From contig CM032806.1 in NCBI GenBank assembly GCA_019155185.1, positions 14,868,580-14,932,579 of the forward strand: a stretch of DNA of 64,000 nucleotides, given 5' to 3'. Positions 13,310 to 25,410 of this stretch are shown here, one piece after another (the first letter of the stretch is position 1; each line of letters starts with the position of its first letter). The notes below the pieces were generated by a model. That model was not told the origin of the DNA, made no database searches, and saw only the letters and a program-made list of their open reading frames with translations. The position numbers and the translations under genes were made by a program. The stretch comes from Beaufortia kweichowensis (lineage: Eukaryota > Chordata > Actinopteri > Cypriniformes > Gastromyzontidae).

Positions 13310-13375
13310 CATTGTCTCCTAAATATGTGTTAAGTCGCTTAAAAGCGTCAGCTAAATGCCTAAATGTAAATGTTT
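13310..13375. repeat. Short dispersed repeat (GCGTCAGCTAAATGCCTAAAT)
   Basis: CGCTTAAAAGCGTCAGCTAA followed by ATGCCTAAATGTAAATG is the reverse form of a very common fish repeat end (TTTACATTTAGGCATTTAGC). The rest of 13060-13990 between ntrk2 and rmi1 shows no gene; slc28a3, which lies here in human, is not visible. Confidence 0.6.
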
Positions 13376-13806
13376 GTATTGTGATACCGCTTATCCTTAA
13401 CAGCAGTAGTATCTAGTATCTAGGAATAAGCCGTTGGCCTTTCCAATGATTTAATTGATGGTTTGCAGAATAACATCCCACTGCTGCCATCTACAGGTGC
13501 ATCTATTAACTCTCATGTATTGTTGATTAATAAAAACACAGTTGACCTTGCAGAGGAAGCATAACCATTATTATTATTCTTACATACAAACCACTTAATA
13601 CTGAGATCTGGTGCATCTGTATTGTGTTTGCTATGAATATGAATAATACTTTAAACTGTGGGTTATTTTGAGGAGTAATGCTATTACTGTTCTGAGTGAT
13701 CTGACGATTAAACTTGTTTTAGACTTTAAAACAGGGACTAGTGCCACTTAGCAATGCCCAGTGCCTAGCAGTGACATTTTTAGAACAATTTAACAAATTA
13801 AAACTG

Positions 13807-13812
13807 TTTATT
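13807..13812 (-). terminator. rmi1: Candidate poly(A) signal of rmi1
   Basis: AATAAA on the minus strand, about 180 nt past the rmi1 stop codon. It would give a short 3' UTR of roughly 200 nt. Confidence 0.45.
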
Positions 13813-13993
13813 TTAAACACTGAATATATTAAACATGTAACAAGTAACAACAACAACTCATGTAAAATAATGAACAAAATAATAAACAAATATAGAATAA
13901 TATTGCGGAATACATTATGACATTTAAACCAAAGATTCAAAAGAAGAAGTTAATGGTTAGAAAAACACTGCCAGAGATGACAAAAAGCATCAC

Positions 13994-15712
13994 TTAATTT
14001 CTATTCTCTTTTACTTTCCTCTGTAGCTCATAGCACTCACTTTCAGTAAGCGGATCGGCCTGCAACACAACTCCCCTGCCCATCTGATCCACTTGCACAC
14101 TCATCATACAGCACATGTCCACCAGTTCTTTCTGACAGCGCTGTATTCCACTGTCGACTTCACTGCGTCTCGCTGGATCTTTCCTCTGCACTCTGGCCTC
14201 TGTTGCCGAGAAGCCAATCAGGTTGGAGAGCATAGCATCACACAAATCCACATCCAAGTACCCCGTTCCATCAGATATGGTGGCCCCTAATTTCCATACA
14301 CCTCCACTACTGCGCAAGTTTCCAACCAATGTGACGATAAAGGCTTGCAGGCGTAAAACCTGAACATTAGCAGGTGGCCAAGAGCCAGACTGTATTGTGC
14401 AGAGATACCTGGGTATAGGCGTGTCAGTTACAACTGCAAATTTGTTCTCAATACTCGAAGATTCTTGTCTGTTTGTAGAGCTACTTGCAGCAAATTTTGT
14501 TTCATCCACATCAGATTTAGACGTCATCTCACGTACAGCCCTCTTGTGGTGAATGCTTATATCAATGGAGTTCGTGGCAGATTTCGTGTGACTCAATCCT
14601 TCACTTTGTGGCTGGTTGGTTTGACTGTTAATGCTTGGCAAATCTGACATAGGAAAGGTCTGTTGCTCAATTTCAGTGTGTTCACGTGTGCTGGGCAAGA
14701 CTTCTGAATCTATGGGGCACATCACACTGTCCAGCTCTTCCAATGGGATGTCATCAAAATCCTCGGGAAAATCATCCACAATATTGTTATCAACATGTTG
14801 CGGAACATCATCAAAATCGTCTGGAATGCTGTTGAGGTCATCATCTGGAATTTCAACCACATCCCAACTGTTTCCACCAGAAATGGGAATTACCTGAGGA
14901 TGGGGACTTGGTTGGCGTTGCGACTGATAGTGAGGTACAGATGGTCTGGTGAAAGCCTGTGATGTCATACTATTGTAGCCACTGTCAGCTACTCGAAGAT
15001 CTCCCACAGCCTCTACACTGGCCAAGAGCTCCTGGTCATCCGGTTCCTCAACCTGTGGATGGTTTTCTTCGGGCAGGCCCAATATTCTACTAAGCACTCT
15101 GCCTTGAGAATACATCTCCAAGAGCTGTTCCACCTCCCCACCCACAACCTTGACATTCTCTGCCTTCAACAGCAACACCCCGAGACGGACAACAATTGGC
15201 CCAACCAGCTGTAGCTTTGTGCCAGGTGGCAGGTTGGCACTTAGGGCTGGGATAGGACGGTATTCCATACCCTCCAGATTTTGCACTCCATCTGTAAGTT
15301 GCAGCATTAACATGCGTGTTGGCTTGGCCTCCCACGGCCTTTGAGTTTCCTGCGTAATAGCTGAGACTTGTTCATTGGAGCAGTCAGTACCCCGAAGCTG
15401 CTGCAGTTGGGAGTATGCAGGCTGGCTGATGTCCTGTAACGAGTCCATTTGAACACAGTGGAAGCTGTTCAGTTCTGTTTTCTGTGCATCAGAAAGTCCT
15501 GCAGGAAGCACGGGGTGGGCCAGATCCCGCAGATCAGTTAAAAGCCACTGCTCCAAGACACGCTGGTTCAGCAGGGACTGAGACATAGCCTGTCCAATGG
15601 CCTCCTCCTTTACCCAGTTCACACAAGCATGCAACCAGGCAGGAGGGACCAAGATGTGCCATTCAGAGCGCAGCCATCCCTGAGTAACCTGGATCTCACT
15701 TGTTGTAGACAT
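13994..15712 (-). CDS. rmi1: RecQ-mediated genome instability protein 1 (RMI1)
   Basis: Scaffold of the BLM-TOP3A-RMI1-RMI2 complex that dissolves double Holliday junctions. One uninterrupted coding exon of 572 residues (human 625). The N-terminal helical region and first OB fold cover about residues 1-210, with family landmarks EQWLLTDLRDL (54-64), QPAYSQLQQLRG (97-108), WEAKPTRMLMLQLTDG (127-142) and LPPGTKLQLVGP (161-172). The middle is poorly conserved and very acidic, with two related blocks (DDFDDVP 298-304, DFPEDFDDIPLEEL 314-327). The C-terminal OB fold, which binds RMI2 in the family, runs from about 450 (LQAFIVTLVGNLRSSGGVW, SDGTGYLDVDL). The start at 15712 aligns with the human N terminus. 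The exon begins at a splice acceptor near 15738, so the 5' UTR is split. Divergent neighbour of hnrnpk, as in human. Confidence 0.97.
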   Translation of the reverse strand: MSTTSEIQVTQGWLRSEWHILVPPAWLHACVNWVKEEAIGQAMSQSLLNQRVLEQWLLTDLRDLAHPVLPAGLSDAQKTELNSFHCVQMDSLQDISQPAYSQLQQLRGTDCSNEQVSAITQETQRPWEAKPTRMLMLQLTDGVQNLEGMEYRPIPALSANLPPGTKLQLVGPIVVRLGVLLLKAENVKVVGGEVEQLLEMYSQGRVLSRILGLPEENHPQVEEPDDQELLASVEAVGDLRVADSGYNSMTSQAFTRPSVPHYQSQRQPSPHPQVIPISGGNSWDVVEIPDDDLNSIPDDFDDVPQHVDNNIVDDFPEDFDDIPLEELDSVMCPIDSEVLPSTREHTEIEQQTFPMSDLPSINSQTNQPQSEGLSHTKSATNSIDISIHHKRAVREMTSKSDVDETKFAASSSTNRQESSSIENKFAVVTDTPIPRYLCTIQSGSWPPANVQVLRLQAFIVTLVGNLRSSGGVWKLGATISDGTGYLDVDLCDAMLSNLIGFSATEARVQRKDPARRSEVDSGIQRCQKELVDMCCMMSVQVDQMGRGVVLQADPLTESECYELQRKVKENRN

Positions 15713-15972
15713 CTCTCGGTCCCAAACACAGGGGATTCATCTTTTCAACAGAAAGATTTTCAGATTTATAACAACTGACCTTGCATTTAATTACATTTTA
15801 ATTGGCATTTAAAAAAATAGAAACAATACCCTTATGTAAAAATAACAAAAACAACATGAATAAAATGTAACATTACAATGAATATTTTAACAGAAAATAA
15901 TAAAAACAATACTGTATAATATATTAAACTACTAGCAATTTATTTATAAATGAATGAAACTAAATCACTTAC

Positions 15973-16250
15973 CAAAAAGAGTAGTTGCACTTTTATATTA
16001 GTGCGGGTTGCATTAAGCGTAGTTTTAGAGTAGTTTGCTAACACAATGCTTTGCTCTAATCGGATATAATAATTTCGACAACAGATGTTTTTGCGGCTCT
16101 GTTACAGCAACTTATTATAAGAGCTTTCATACGTGGTCTTACTAAGTTAAAAAATATGTAAAAGTTACAAGGCATCAAAAACCATCTGTGTGCTTGCTTA
16201 TCGAAATATGATCCACTAGCACTCTTTAGGGGAATATAAAAGATTGACGT
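15973..16250 (-). other. rmi1: Probable noncoding first exon of rmi1
   Basis: A GTAAGT donor on the minus strand ends an exon at 15973, and a matching acceptor lies near 15738 just upstream of the rmi1 ATG. The upstream limit of the exon is a guess set by the promoter region. Confidence 0.45.
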
Positions 16251-16440
16251 TAAATTTGGCCAATGATCGTCCGTGACTCTGGTTTAGTTTTTGATAGGCT
16301 GCAGTTTAGACCAATCAGAACCGCGCTTGTGTGTGGAGGGAGGCGCTTTCATTGGTCAAAGTTTTATCGGCGTTACCAAGATTTTGTGCGTCATTTGTTG
16401 TTACGAAGGGGGAAATAACAACCAGAACAGGTCGGTGGTT
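16251..16440. promoter_or_regulatory. Bidirectional rmi1/hnrnpk promoter with three CCAAT boxes
   Basis: CCAAT at 16260-16264 and 16311-16315, and ATTGG (the same box reversed) at 16351-16355, about 40-50 bases apart. The segment is richer in GC and CpG than its flanks and has no TATA box. Repeated CCAAT boxes (NF-Y sites) are typical of TATA-less head-to-head promoters. It lies between the rmi1 noncoding exon and the hnrnpk noncoding exon. Confidence 0.7.
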
Positions 16441-16507
16441 ACGTTTCCTCATGTAAAATTCGTGTTTCTATACAATAAAGTATGTATATTTTAATATTAA
16501 ACACAAG
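16420..16507 (+). other. hnrnpk: Probable noncoding first exon of hnrnpk
   Basis: This ends at a clear donor (CACAAG then GTGAGT). The next exon, with the start codon, begins near 17218 after CCCTAG. The 5' limit is estimated from the promoter position. Confidence 0.5.
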
Positions 16508-17256
16508 GTGAGTTTCGAATATTAGACATGCGTATCTGTGCAAAAAGGCTAATCGTTGAAATTAGCATTACTTTTCTCCTGATAGATCGCTAGCTTTAGC
16601 TCTGTTAGCTCATGGAAGCTAGCAGCAAAGGGCTCGAGCCCTGTTTTCTTAAATGATTTACACTGCTTTTAAATTTTCTGCTTACCTAGTTTATGTATTT
16701 GTTAAATATTCATATTTACCACGAGGGGTGGAGAAACACAGTCACTCACTTGTGGTAAAATGATGATGTTGTTTGCTAGTTTATTAGCCTTCTGAAACTT
16801 ATCTATTGTTAAATAGCAACCGAATCATTACAGGAAGCGTTGAAATTATTTCAGAAAAAGGTTGTGTATCAACCTAGTGAGCTTCCTAGGGTTCGTTTTG
16901 GGCAGCATTGGCTCTACATAGGTTTTGTGTATTTAATTTTTCAACACATTAGTGGCAAAATGCTCTGAACAGTGTTTCTTATTTCAAGTTGTTAGTGATT
17001 AAGAATACAGATTGGTTCATATTACTTATATTTTGTACATCTATTTCTATTGTATCAAAGCATCTGCTGTCTTGTTTTAATACAAATGTTAAAGCTTTGT
17101 TTTCAGTAGCAGTGCTTAAGGCACTTAACAATACTGTAAGTGCAAAATTCACACAAGAATCCTGAAAGAATCTGGTCATACAGTTTTTTTTTATACACTA
17201 CTTATGTTTTTCCCTAGGCGTACAACAGGACAGATACATTTTTCTTTGTATAGATC

Positions 17257-20200
17257 ATGGATCCAGAAAATGACCCACAGGACGAGGAGACCACTTTTGG
17301 CAACAAAGAGAGTAACGGTTAGTTCAATACTAAATCAAATCTGATATTTTCTTGTTTTGAATCATGATGACATGCTATATCAAAGAAAATAATGGTAACC
17401 AGTTATCAAAATAGCTATGTATGGTTTTTTTACCACTATGAATGTTTCATGAATAATTTTTAAGCTATTTAGATTTTTCTCTTACTTTAATGCTCACACT
17501 ACTCGCCTCACTGTTGTTACGTGACTCCTGTTTAAATAGCCCGTTTCATTTTGAAATTTGTCAGAAGTTGAGTGAGAATACTGCTTTATGGTGTCTTTTA
17601 TGTCTCCCATTGGAATCTTTTCTGAAATTAAAATTGTTCACACGTTACCGATCTGTGATTGTAATTATGGGCAGCTCTTTTCTTTTCAGGTAAACGTTCT
17701 GCTGAGGATATTGATGAGGACAAACCGCATAAGCGCTCCCGAAACTCTGATGACATGGTGGAGCTCAGAATTCTGCTACAGAGCAAAGTAAAGTACCTGA
17801 ATATCTTATTTGAGTTTTGTTTTCTTTAAGTTTGTCAGAATGCTGATTGACCACTCTTTTTCTCCAGAATGCTGGAGCAGTGATTGGAAAGGGTGGAAAG
17901 AATATTAAAGCTCTGCGCACAGATGTGAGTACTTTGCTGTTTAGCGTGCACATTCTTACAACCTGTAAGCACTATATTAGATGGAGCATATTTGGAATGC
18001 TAATATTGATTTCTTTGAGGAACCAAAAGGTAACTTTAGGATCAACATCCTTATACAGATTAAAAGTCATTTGTTTTTATTTACCTAAATTGCAATATAG
18101 TGAACGTCTGTGTACAAATGTTCTGGATTATGTATGCACAACATTCTACTAAACTCTTTAGATTGAAGAGCATGTAAAATGTGCCAGTTATTGATACAGG
18201 CTAAAATAGTATTTGGCCTAATACATATTCTCATAATCTGTTCCTCTCCTGTCCTCCATTCACGTCCAAAATTATGAGAATTGAAAATCAAACTGAAAGT
18301 TTTTCCAATTAAAAAATGTATTCCTCTTCCACTCCCTCTCCCCTTTTCCTTGTTTTTTGTTTTTATTTTTCTGTTCATTTTTGGCCAATTCCCATATTCC
18401 GGATCGACTCATACCGCCCACCTGCGTTGCCGCCTGACCTCCTGACTCCCTGGTTGGCCACACCCATAATCGCGCCCTTCTTGTTGGGCGGCTTACTTCA
18501 TTGACATCTGTGTGCTTGATTGCTCTGGGCGCTTGGCCCCGCCCCCTGCAGTACAATGCCACTGTGTCAGTCCCAGACAGCAGTGGGCCCGAGCGGTACG
18601 TGCCACTCAGATACTCCAAACCTCCAAGTCATATCAGCTCTGTTACTGCCAATATCAGAACTGTTTTAACTTCCTTAATGTGCAAAATATTCCCTTGCTG
18701 CCATAAACATAGTTTGATGCTATCATGACTATTACTATTGTGAAGAACTGTTATGCTCTGTAAAAATTCCTTTTCTGTCAAGAAAGCCCTTTCCCATCTT
18801 TCCAAAGCCCTCTTCGTCCACATTCAAAGACAAACATTTTTAAAAGTAGCAATTATGGGCAGTACTTCCTTTACAATTTTCATTTAAAGGTTTCTTGGTA
18901 ATATGAACATGAGTTTAGTTATTGAGGGTGAAGGGGCAGCACAAATATACATTTTCTCTCTCTTTTTCCTGTTGTGTTGTTATACTGTGGTGTTTTACTT
19001 ATTATGGTACGTCAGGATGATCTTTTTATCGTACTCCTCTTTGCTCCACTGACCCCAGTCTGTTCTTCTGTTTTTGCTTTTTCTAATGGATTTGAAAGTT
19101 ACGCTTCATTCCTGTTTTTTTTTTTATTTCTTCCAGTCTCTCAGTTTGTCACCCTTTATCAGTTTAAGCTCTCAGGCATCTCTATCTCACTGCATATCTG
19201 ACCTTCCTTGTTCTTCTACATTTCAGCAACGGAAAGAAGTTTCTTTTGTTTGTGTTTTTTTTTGTTCTTCCCTTACTTTGACATAATGGAGTGCATGATT
19301 AAATGCTACTCCTTGGGATCAGTCTGTTCACTTTTCCTCACATTAAAATGTACTAACAAAATAATAAAGTAATGCACTTAGGCTAGTTGTATGTCTAATA
19401 TTGTCTCTCTTCTGTGTTCTTGTGGAATGCGATTCATTGCTTTAACAGAATCCTAAGCATCAGTGCCGATATTCCTACGGTTGCTGAGATATTGCTGAAG
19501 ATCATACCTACTCTGGAAGAGGTGAGTTTTTATCACATCTGAAGCCTAAATGAGTATATTACAGTCTGAAATGGGGATGTAATCGGATAAATTGAGTTAC
19601 CTGTTGAATGTCTGTTTTGGTTTGTTTGGTTGGTGCAGTATCAGCATCACAAGGATGTGGATTTTGACTGCGAACTGAGGCTGCTCATCCATCAGAGTCT
19701 AGCCGGAAGCATCATCGGTGTGAAGGGATCTAAGATTAAGGAACTCCGTGAGGTAAGATGACGAGACAGTTGTTTTCTGAGACATTTAGCTTAACAGATG
19801 CAAATGCGATGATTTTCACCTAGAAAATGTTTGATTTTCTCAGAGCACCCAGACCACCATCAAACTGTTCCAGGAGTGCTGTCCACAGTCTACAGACCGC
19901 GTGGTACTTGTTGGAGGAAAGGCAGAGCGGGTGGTGGAGTGCATTAAGACCATGTTAGAGCTTATTGTGGAGGTCAGATAAACAACAGTGTATATGTTAA
20001 TCGTGGCGTTATTAGACACCTCTGTAACTCACTTTCTTTACTTATCTCCAGGCTCCCATTAAAGGTCGTGCTCAGCAGTACGACCCCAACTTTTATGATG
20101 AGACATACGACTATGGTGGCTTTAGCATGATGTATGAAGAGCGAGGGCGTCGGCCTATGGGAGGCTTCCACTCAAGGGGCCGTGGCAGTGGAGGTGGGTT

Positions 20201-22829
20201 TGACCGCATGCCCCCAAGCGGAGGTCGCGGCGGTCACCACATGCCACCAAACAGGAGAGAGTATGATGACATGAGCCCACGCAGGGGCCCCCCTCAAAGA
20301 GGAGGGAGAGGAGGGGGTCGTCCACCTCGAAATATGCCCATGGGGCCTCCCCATCACAGGAGAGGGTGAGCAACTTTGACACACAAATCTTACAGTATAA
20401 CTATACGTCATTATTTTTAAGCAATTTCTTTTTTTTAGCAGAAAAGAGGATTCAGAAAAGAGGTCTGATCTATTTTTAAACTCAAATATCATGAATGGTT
20501 TTTCATTTTGAAGTGCTCACATTTTACTTAACAAATGTAAAGTTGGCAAACTATTTCCCTAATTCTAAAGGGATAAAATCTAAAGATAGAAATTAAATGA
20601 AACCCAGATCATCATTTGCATTGTTCTCAACTCATGAGATTATTATTTGTTCTACTTAAAAAAGTCATAAAGAGTTGGAACCCACCAAATATTTTATGTT
20701 TGGTTGAAATATTGTTTTAAATGAAATTTATTAATAGATGTTGGGTTCTGCAGATGTGACACATATTTTTATAAAAATAAACTCAGTGTTCAGCTGATAA
20801 AAGAACATCTAAAGAGATTTGTATTTTGTAATGAGAGATTTGTATTTTATGGCAAACTATTCCTGTAGGTGTTTAGCTGTTGGATGATGATAAAAATCTT
20901 TGTCTTTTTACAGCGATGACCAGTACTCGTACAGCTCTCATCGTGGCCACATGGAAGAGAGACGGCAGTAAGTTTTTATCTGGACCTGTAGAGCTTTAGT
21001 TTCAATCCCTTTTTTTTAAAGCTCAAAGGCACTTGTATTTGCTTAGTTTCTATTGAATTGATTATTAAATGGATTACATCTTTAATCTTGTACATGTTTT
21101 TGGTTATCATTAGTTTTAGATAGAGCGTTTGGTGGTGCATAACATCAGTCTTAACAAGCAAATAGTACTTGGCTGCAGTCCTGTTATAAAATGAGTTTTA
21201 GCAGTTTATCTGTTGGGTTTAATGTTTGCTGCTTTTTTTCTTTTATTAAGTGGGGAGAGGAGAGGACGCAGTGATCGTTATGGAGGCAGCATGGTTAGTG
21301 TACAACATTACAAAATTACTTAACTTTTTTTGTGGTTCATTTATGCTTTTAGTTTTCTATTTGTTTTACTAAAATTATGTCTTTATTCTCATCCTTATGT
21401 GTGGTTTGTTCTTTCTTTGCAGAATGATGGAGGATATGGTAAGAGTTTATTCATTTTTATTTTGTATCTGAAAAGATTTTGTATTATAAGTGGGTGCTGT
21501 TGTGCTTCTCAAAGAGAATGTCTAACTGCTCTTAGTGTTAAATCTGTGCTATGCAACAGATATTTAAAACAGATAGATATATATGTACATTTGCTGCCTC
21601 TCCACACTTGATTGCTTTGTGGTTGGTTAGAATAGGAAATGGACTAACCAACTTCCTGGTGATCATGGAAATTTGTCTGATGCACATTTTTCCTTTGTGT
21701 AAAGTAAATGATGCAAACCATTACAAATATACATGTAAATATGTTCAAACTAGCTGAATATAAATAAATACATGTTATATTTATATGTATATTATAAAGT
21801 ACACAGTGCATTAAACCTGTGTGACTTTAACAACTATAAAAGTTGTTCTAATTGCTTATAATAAATAATTTCATGCGGTTTTAATTCATGTATGTTGCAT
21901 AAGACAGACATTTAACTTTTAACATAAGGTCTGGTTTATTTTTCAACGTTATTTGAACTGTCCATTTAGACAGGAAGAGACTAATTTCTGTTATTTGAAA
22001 AATAAAATAACCATGTACTGATTAACCTGGCTATGTTATAGACATAAATCATTCAAAGCTAATTATATAGTTCTTTCTTCAGTTTAAAATGATTTATTTA
22101 TATATATATTTTTGATGGGCTTGCGTTATGTTTAAGGTATATTTGTTCCATTTGTGACATTGATAGATCTGTCCATAAGTGGCTCATTTAATCTAACTTT
22201 CTTTTTTCTCTTTGTTTTTAATATCAGACAATAATTCATCTTGGGATTCCTATCAGTCTGGTATGTATCCTGCCCTTAAAACCAGCTGACGTTTGATTAA
22301 TCTCCCACTACCATCCCACTATGTACTCCCATACATTTAACATGTAATGTTAACCCTAATAGTGTACCCTAACCCCATTGTGTTTCAGGTGGAAGGAGTA
22401 ATTATAATGATATGGGAGGTCCTGTTATTACCACGCAAGTGACAATTCCTAAAGATGTAAGTAAAATTACACTCAAATGTTACATGTAAAGGGTATGTGA
22501 TGCAAAACATTCAACTGACTCCCATTGCTGTGATTCTCAGCTGGCTGGATCGATCATTGGTAAAGGGGGTCAGAGGATCAAACAGATTCGTCACGAATCT
22601 GGAGCATCAATCAAAATCGATGAGCCCTTGCAAGGTTCTGAAGACCGCATCATCACCATTACAGGAACCCAAGACCAGATCCAGAATGCCCAGTATCTGT
22701 TACAAAACAGGTATGTCACAAACATTCGTGTAGTCAAGTCAAAGTACGTAACGCTTAAATATAATGTCTTATCTTGTTTCTCTTTTTACTTCTGCCAGTG
22801 CTCTACACCTTTTGGGACGACAAAACTAA
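17257..22829 (+). CDS. hnrnpk: Heterogeneous nuclear ribonucleoprotein K
   Basis: Poly(C)-binding nuclear RNA/DNA-binding protein acting in splicing, transcription and mRNA control. Fifteen coding exons in phase: 17257-17317, 17690-17787, 17868-17924, 18552-18595, 19449-19521, 19639-19752, 19844-19972, 20052-20365, 20914-20967, 21251-21293, 21423-21438, 22228-22260, 22389-22456, 22541-22710, 22799-22829; 434 residues. A bipartite nuclear signal (KRSAEDIDEDKPHKRSR) lies at 22-38. The three KH domains carry their GxxG loops: GKGG (KH1, about 40-103), GVKG (KH2, about 117-185) and GKGG (KH3, about 357-421). An RGG-rich linker follows KH2 (SPRRGPPQRGGRGGGRPPR). Odd points: the roughly 24-residue segment between KH1 and KH2 in a human isoform is absent, and the tail reads SALHLLGRQN instead of the human SVKQYSGKFF. 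The last exon is the least certain. Confidence 0.96.
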
Positions 22830-23680
22830 CCAGCCACCTTTCTCAGGATATACATCCAGTTGCAGCTCAAGTCCTTGCCACCATGTGATGGCCTGACATC
22901 TTAAGGATTTTCTTCTGTCACCTTTTTAAGAATCCCTCATAGAATTATATGAGCTTGAACGCTCTGGTTGGTCTTGTGGATTTTGTGGGATTGGTTTCTT
23001 TCTTTTGATTTGTTTTTATAAATCCTAATTTTATATGGGCCAACTTTCACGTATGTCACATAACCACTTTGCATTGGATAAGTAAGCTGTTTTTCAGATA
23101 TTTTGTGTGTTTGGAGTGTGGGATGTGGGTGTTTGAATTGTCAAATTTATTTGAAACCATTCAGAACGCTCTCTCCAAAAATAACATTTATGTAAATGTA
23201 CGCCCCAGAGTTTTTTTCATTGAGTGAAGTAAGGAATGACATGTAAATATCCAGTCATAGGTGTGGAACATGATTTCTATAAATATATTCTCTCCTCCAT
23301 GTGTGTGCTGGTTTTTCCCTTAGAAATACAAATATTTTCGTCACACACTGAAGCCTTGCAGTACTTTTTTGTATGTCTTCTTCTCTGGTTTGTTTCTTGG
23401 TTTTTAAAATGTAGTCTGCAAGAAATTTGCTCTACCTCTGATATTATTGTAGGTCTGCCTCCCTTAAAGGCCCACAATCATTGTCCATGATATTTTGTTT
23501 TTTTATTACAAAAAGTGGATTCGAAGTTGTACTTTTAGACAGTTGTTTGTGTCAGAAAATTCTCACTCTCCTTCATTTTGTTTTATTTTTTTATTCAAAT
23601 TGTCTCTAAAGTTCTTCAACCAGACACACTTGTAGACTTTGTCATTTATCTGGAATAAAGAGAATGCCATTTTTTTCTGT
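22830..23680 (+). other. hnrnpk: hnrnpk 3' UTR with poly(A) signal
   Basis: AT-rich sequence after the stop with no coding potential. AATAAA at 23654-23659 is the likely main signal; another at 23745-23750 could extend the UTR. Confidence 0.6.
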
Positions 23681-24454
23681 GTCGTCTACAATTGTTTTCT
23701 TATAGCTAGTGTTCACTCCTTTTTGTCTTCATTTCAGTGTTTCAAATAAAATAAAATTGGGAGATAAAGTTCTTTTGATTTCTTATAATGCTACATTGTA
23801 TTTCGTTTTACATTACCATTGTATCGAAACCTATGTGCTGTACGTCAGCACAGGTAATAAACATTTTCGCTTAAAAATCTGCAGGTTAATTTGGATTAAT
23901 GTTAATACATATAGCAATAGAGTATAGTCACACTATAGAAATTCTTTCCCACATTATTTTGCTCTAACAACTGTGCTTGTTTCTGCTCTTGGTATAAGTA
24001 GCAGAAATGTTGTAGTTTATAAGAAATACACAGTTTTTACCATTTTGCTGTTAACATTCCTTTAGCCATTTTGCAGTTCCTACAGCCTGAACCACTGTAG
24101 TTAAATCACCCACATCTGCAATATTTTATTTGCCTGTTTTAAAAAAAAATTACTTAAAATACATTTTCAGTATTTTACTGTATTTGTACATCAGCAAATA
24201 TTAAAGTGAAAAACAAAAGACTGTAACGACAAAAAAAATGAAAACAAATTTGCTTTTTGAATCTATGATGTCTATACAACAGAACAGTCAAATTATTTAA
24301 AATTATATGACCTCTCAGAAATGTTGACAAGTATTAAGACCACTACTTCCCACTAACCCTAACCCTATGTACAATTAAAAACAAATCTTAAAAATATTAT
24401 GTTAAAACTACAAGCCCCAAAGTATGCTATAGAATTAAATATACCAGTAATCAT

Positions 24455-24570
24455 TTACTGTTAAAATGAAAAGATCCTGGAGGAACCATTTGAGGTTCTT
24501 CACACTGCCACAGCGGTGGACGTTATAAACCTTTTCAACTGGACTGTCTGTATGATGGTTCCCCATGGAA
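24455..24570. repeat. Copy of a MITE-like repeat shared with 54535-54610
   Basis: AAATGAAAAGATCCTGGAGG, AACCATTTGAGGTTCTTCAC and CCACAGCGGTGG match, in reverse complement, the stretch near 54540-54605 in frmd3 with few changes. This places at least two copies of one element in the window. The remaining intergenic sequence from 23760 to 25200 shows no gene. Confidence 0.7.
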
Positions 24571-25199
24571 TGGGCTGCCAGAGGAATTGAAAAATCTATT
24601 AAAAAGGTTGTGAAACTTCACACTGGTAGAAAAGGATACAGGAAGATTGTGACCAACTTTTTCTCGTTTCTCTGTGTGCTTTTAGTGACAGCACACATAA
24701 TGCATAATGTTGCTTGGCATTTGGCACCAACTGCAAGATTAAATTTAAGCTTAAGAAATTAATTGAAGTCATGAATATTGGGACCACATGTTTGGGTCAG
24801 ATGAGATTGATTAAGAGGTTAAGGGGTCAGATGGGACTTAGCATGTTTGGCGTGAACCTGGCCAAAATTATCACAGTGAATACATATATACAAAATGTAT
24901 ATAATTATATGGTAGCAGGAACTACAGATCATTTTTTCTTATTATTGTAAAATTATTGCACAAAGTTGAAAAGATGAGGACAAGATTTGGGCTGACATAT
25001 ACATAAAAAAACAATGAGAATGAAAATGTAAGTTATCTGGCAGAGGCTTTTACCCAAATCAATTTACAATGCATTCAATCTATAGGCTACTTGTTTTATC
25101 TATAGGCTACTTGTCCCTGTGATCAAACCTATGTACACACTTCCTATATCCTACATCGTTAATGAATTGGTTTTACATAGAAATGTATAAAACCATGGA

Positions 25200-25410
25200 C
25201 GAATGTCTATTGAAGGTATGCATCCCTCAATTCGTATTTTTCCTCTGCAAAACGCCGTTTGTAATAAAGTAATTCGCCCCGTGTCACGCACACGCCCTCC
25301 AATGTAGTAGGTGGCGATATCACCATACGCGATGATCTGAAACTCACCAGAAAACAAAAAGAAGAACAATGTGCAGAATTTAAGATCTGAAATCTGCAGC
25401 ACGTACAGTA
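25200..25410 (+). promoter_or_regulatory. qng1: Possible qng1 promoter and noncoding first exon
   Basis: A small CpG-containing island in AT-rich DNA, followed by a donor-like GTAAGT at 25406. A plausible acceptor (TTTGTTTCCAAG) sits just before the qng1 ATG at 26033. The link between the two is inferred; the segment could also be repeat-derived. Confidence 0.35.

Noticed and set aside
14093..14897. Plus-strand frames across rmi1
   Set aside because: Shadows of the rmi1 coding exon on the other strand.
22711..22798. miR-7 hairpin expected in the last hnrnpk intron (as in mammals)
   Set aside because: The last intron is only 88 bases, and no miR-7 seed-containing mature sequence (GGAAGACTAGTGATT) was found in any hnrnpk intron.
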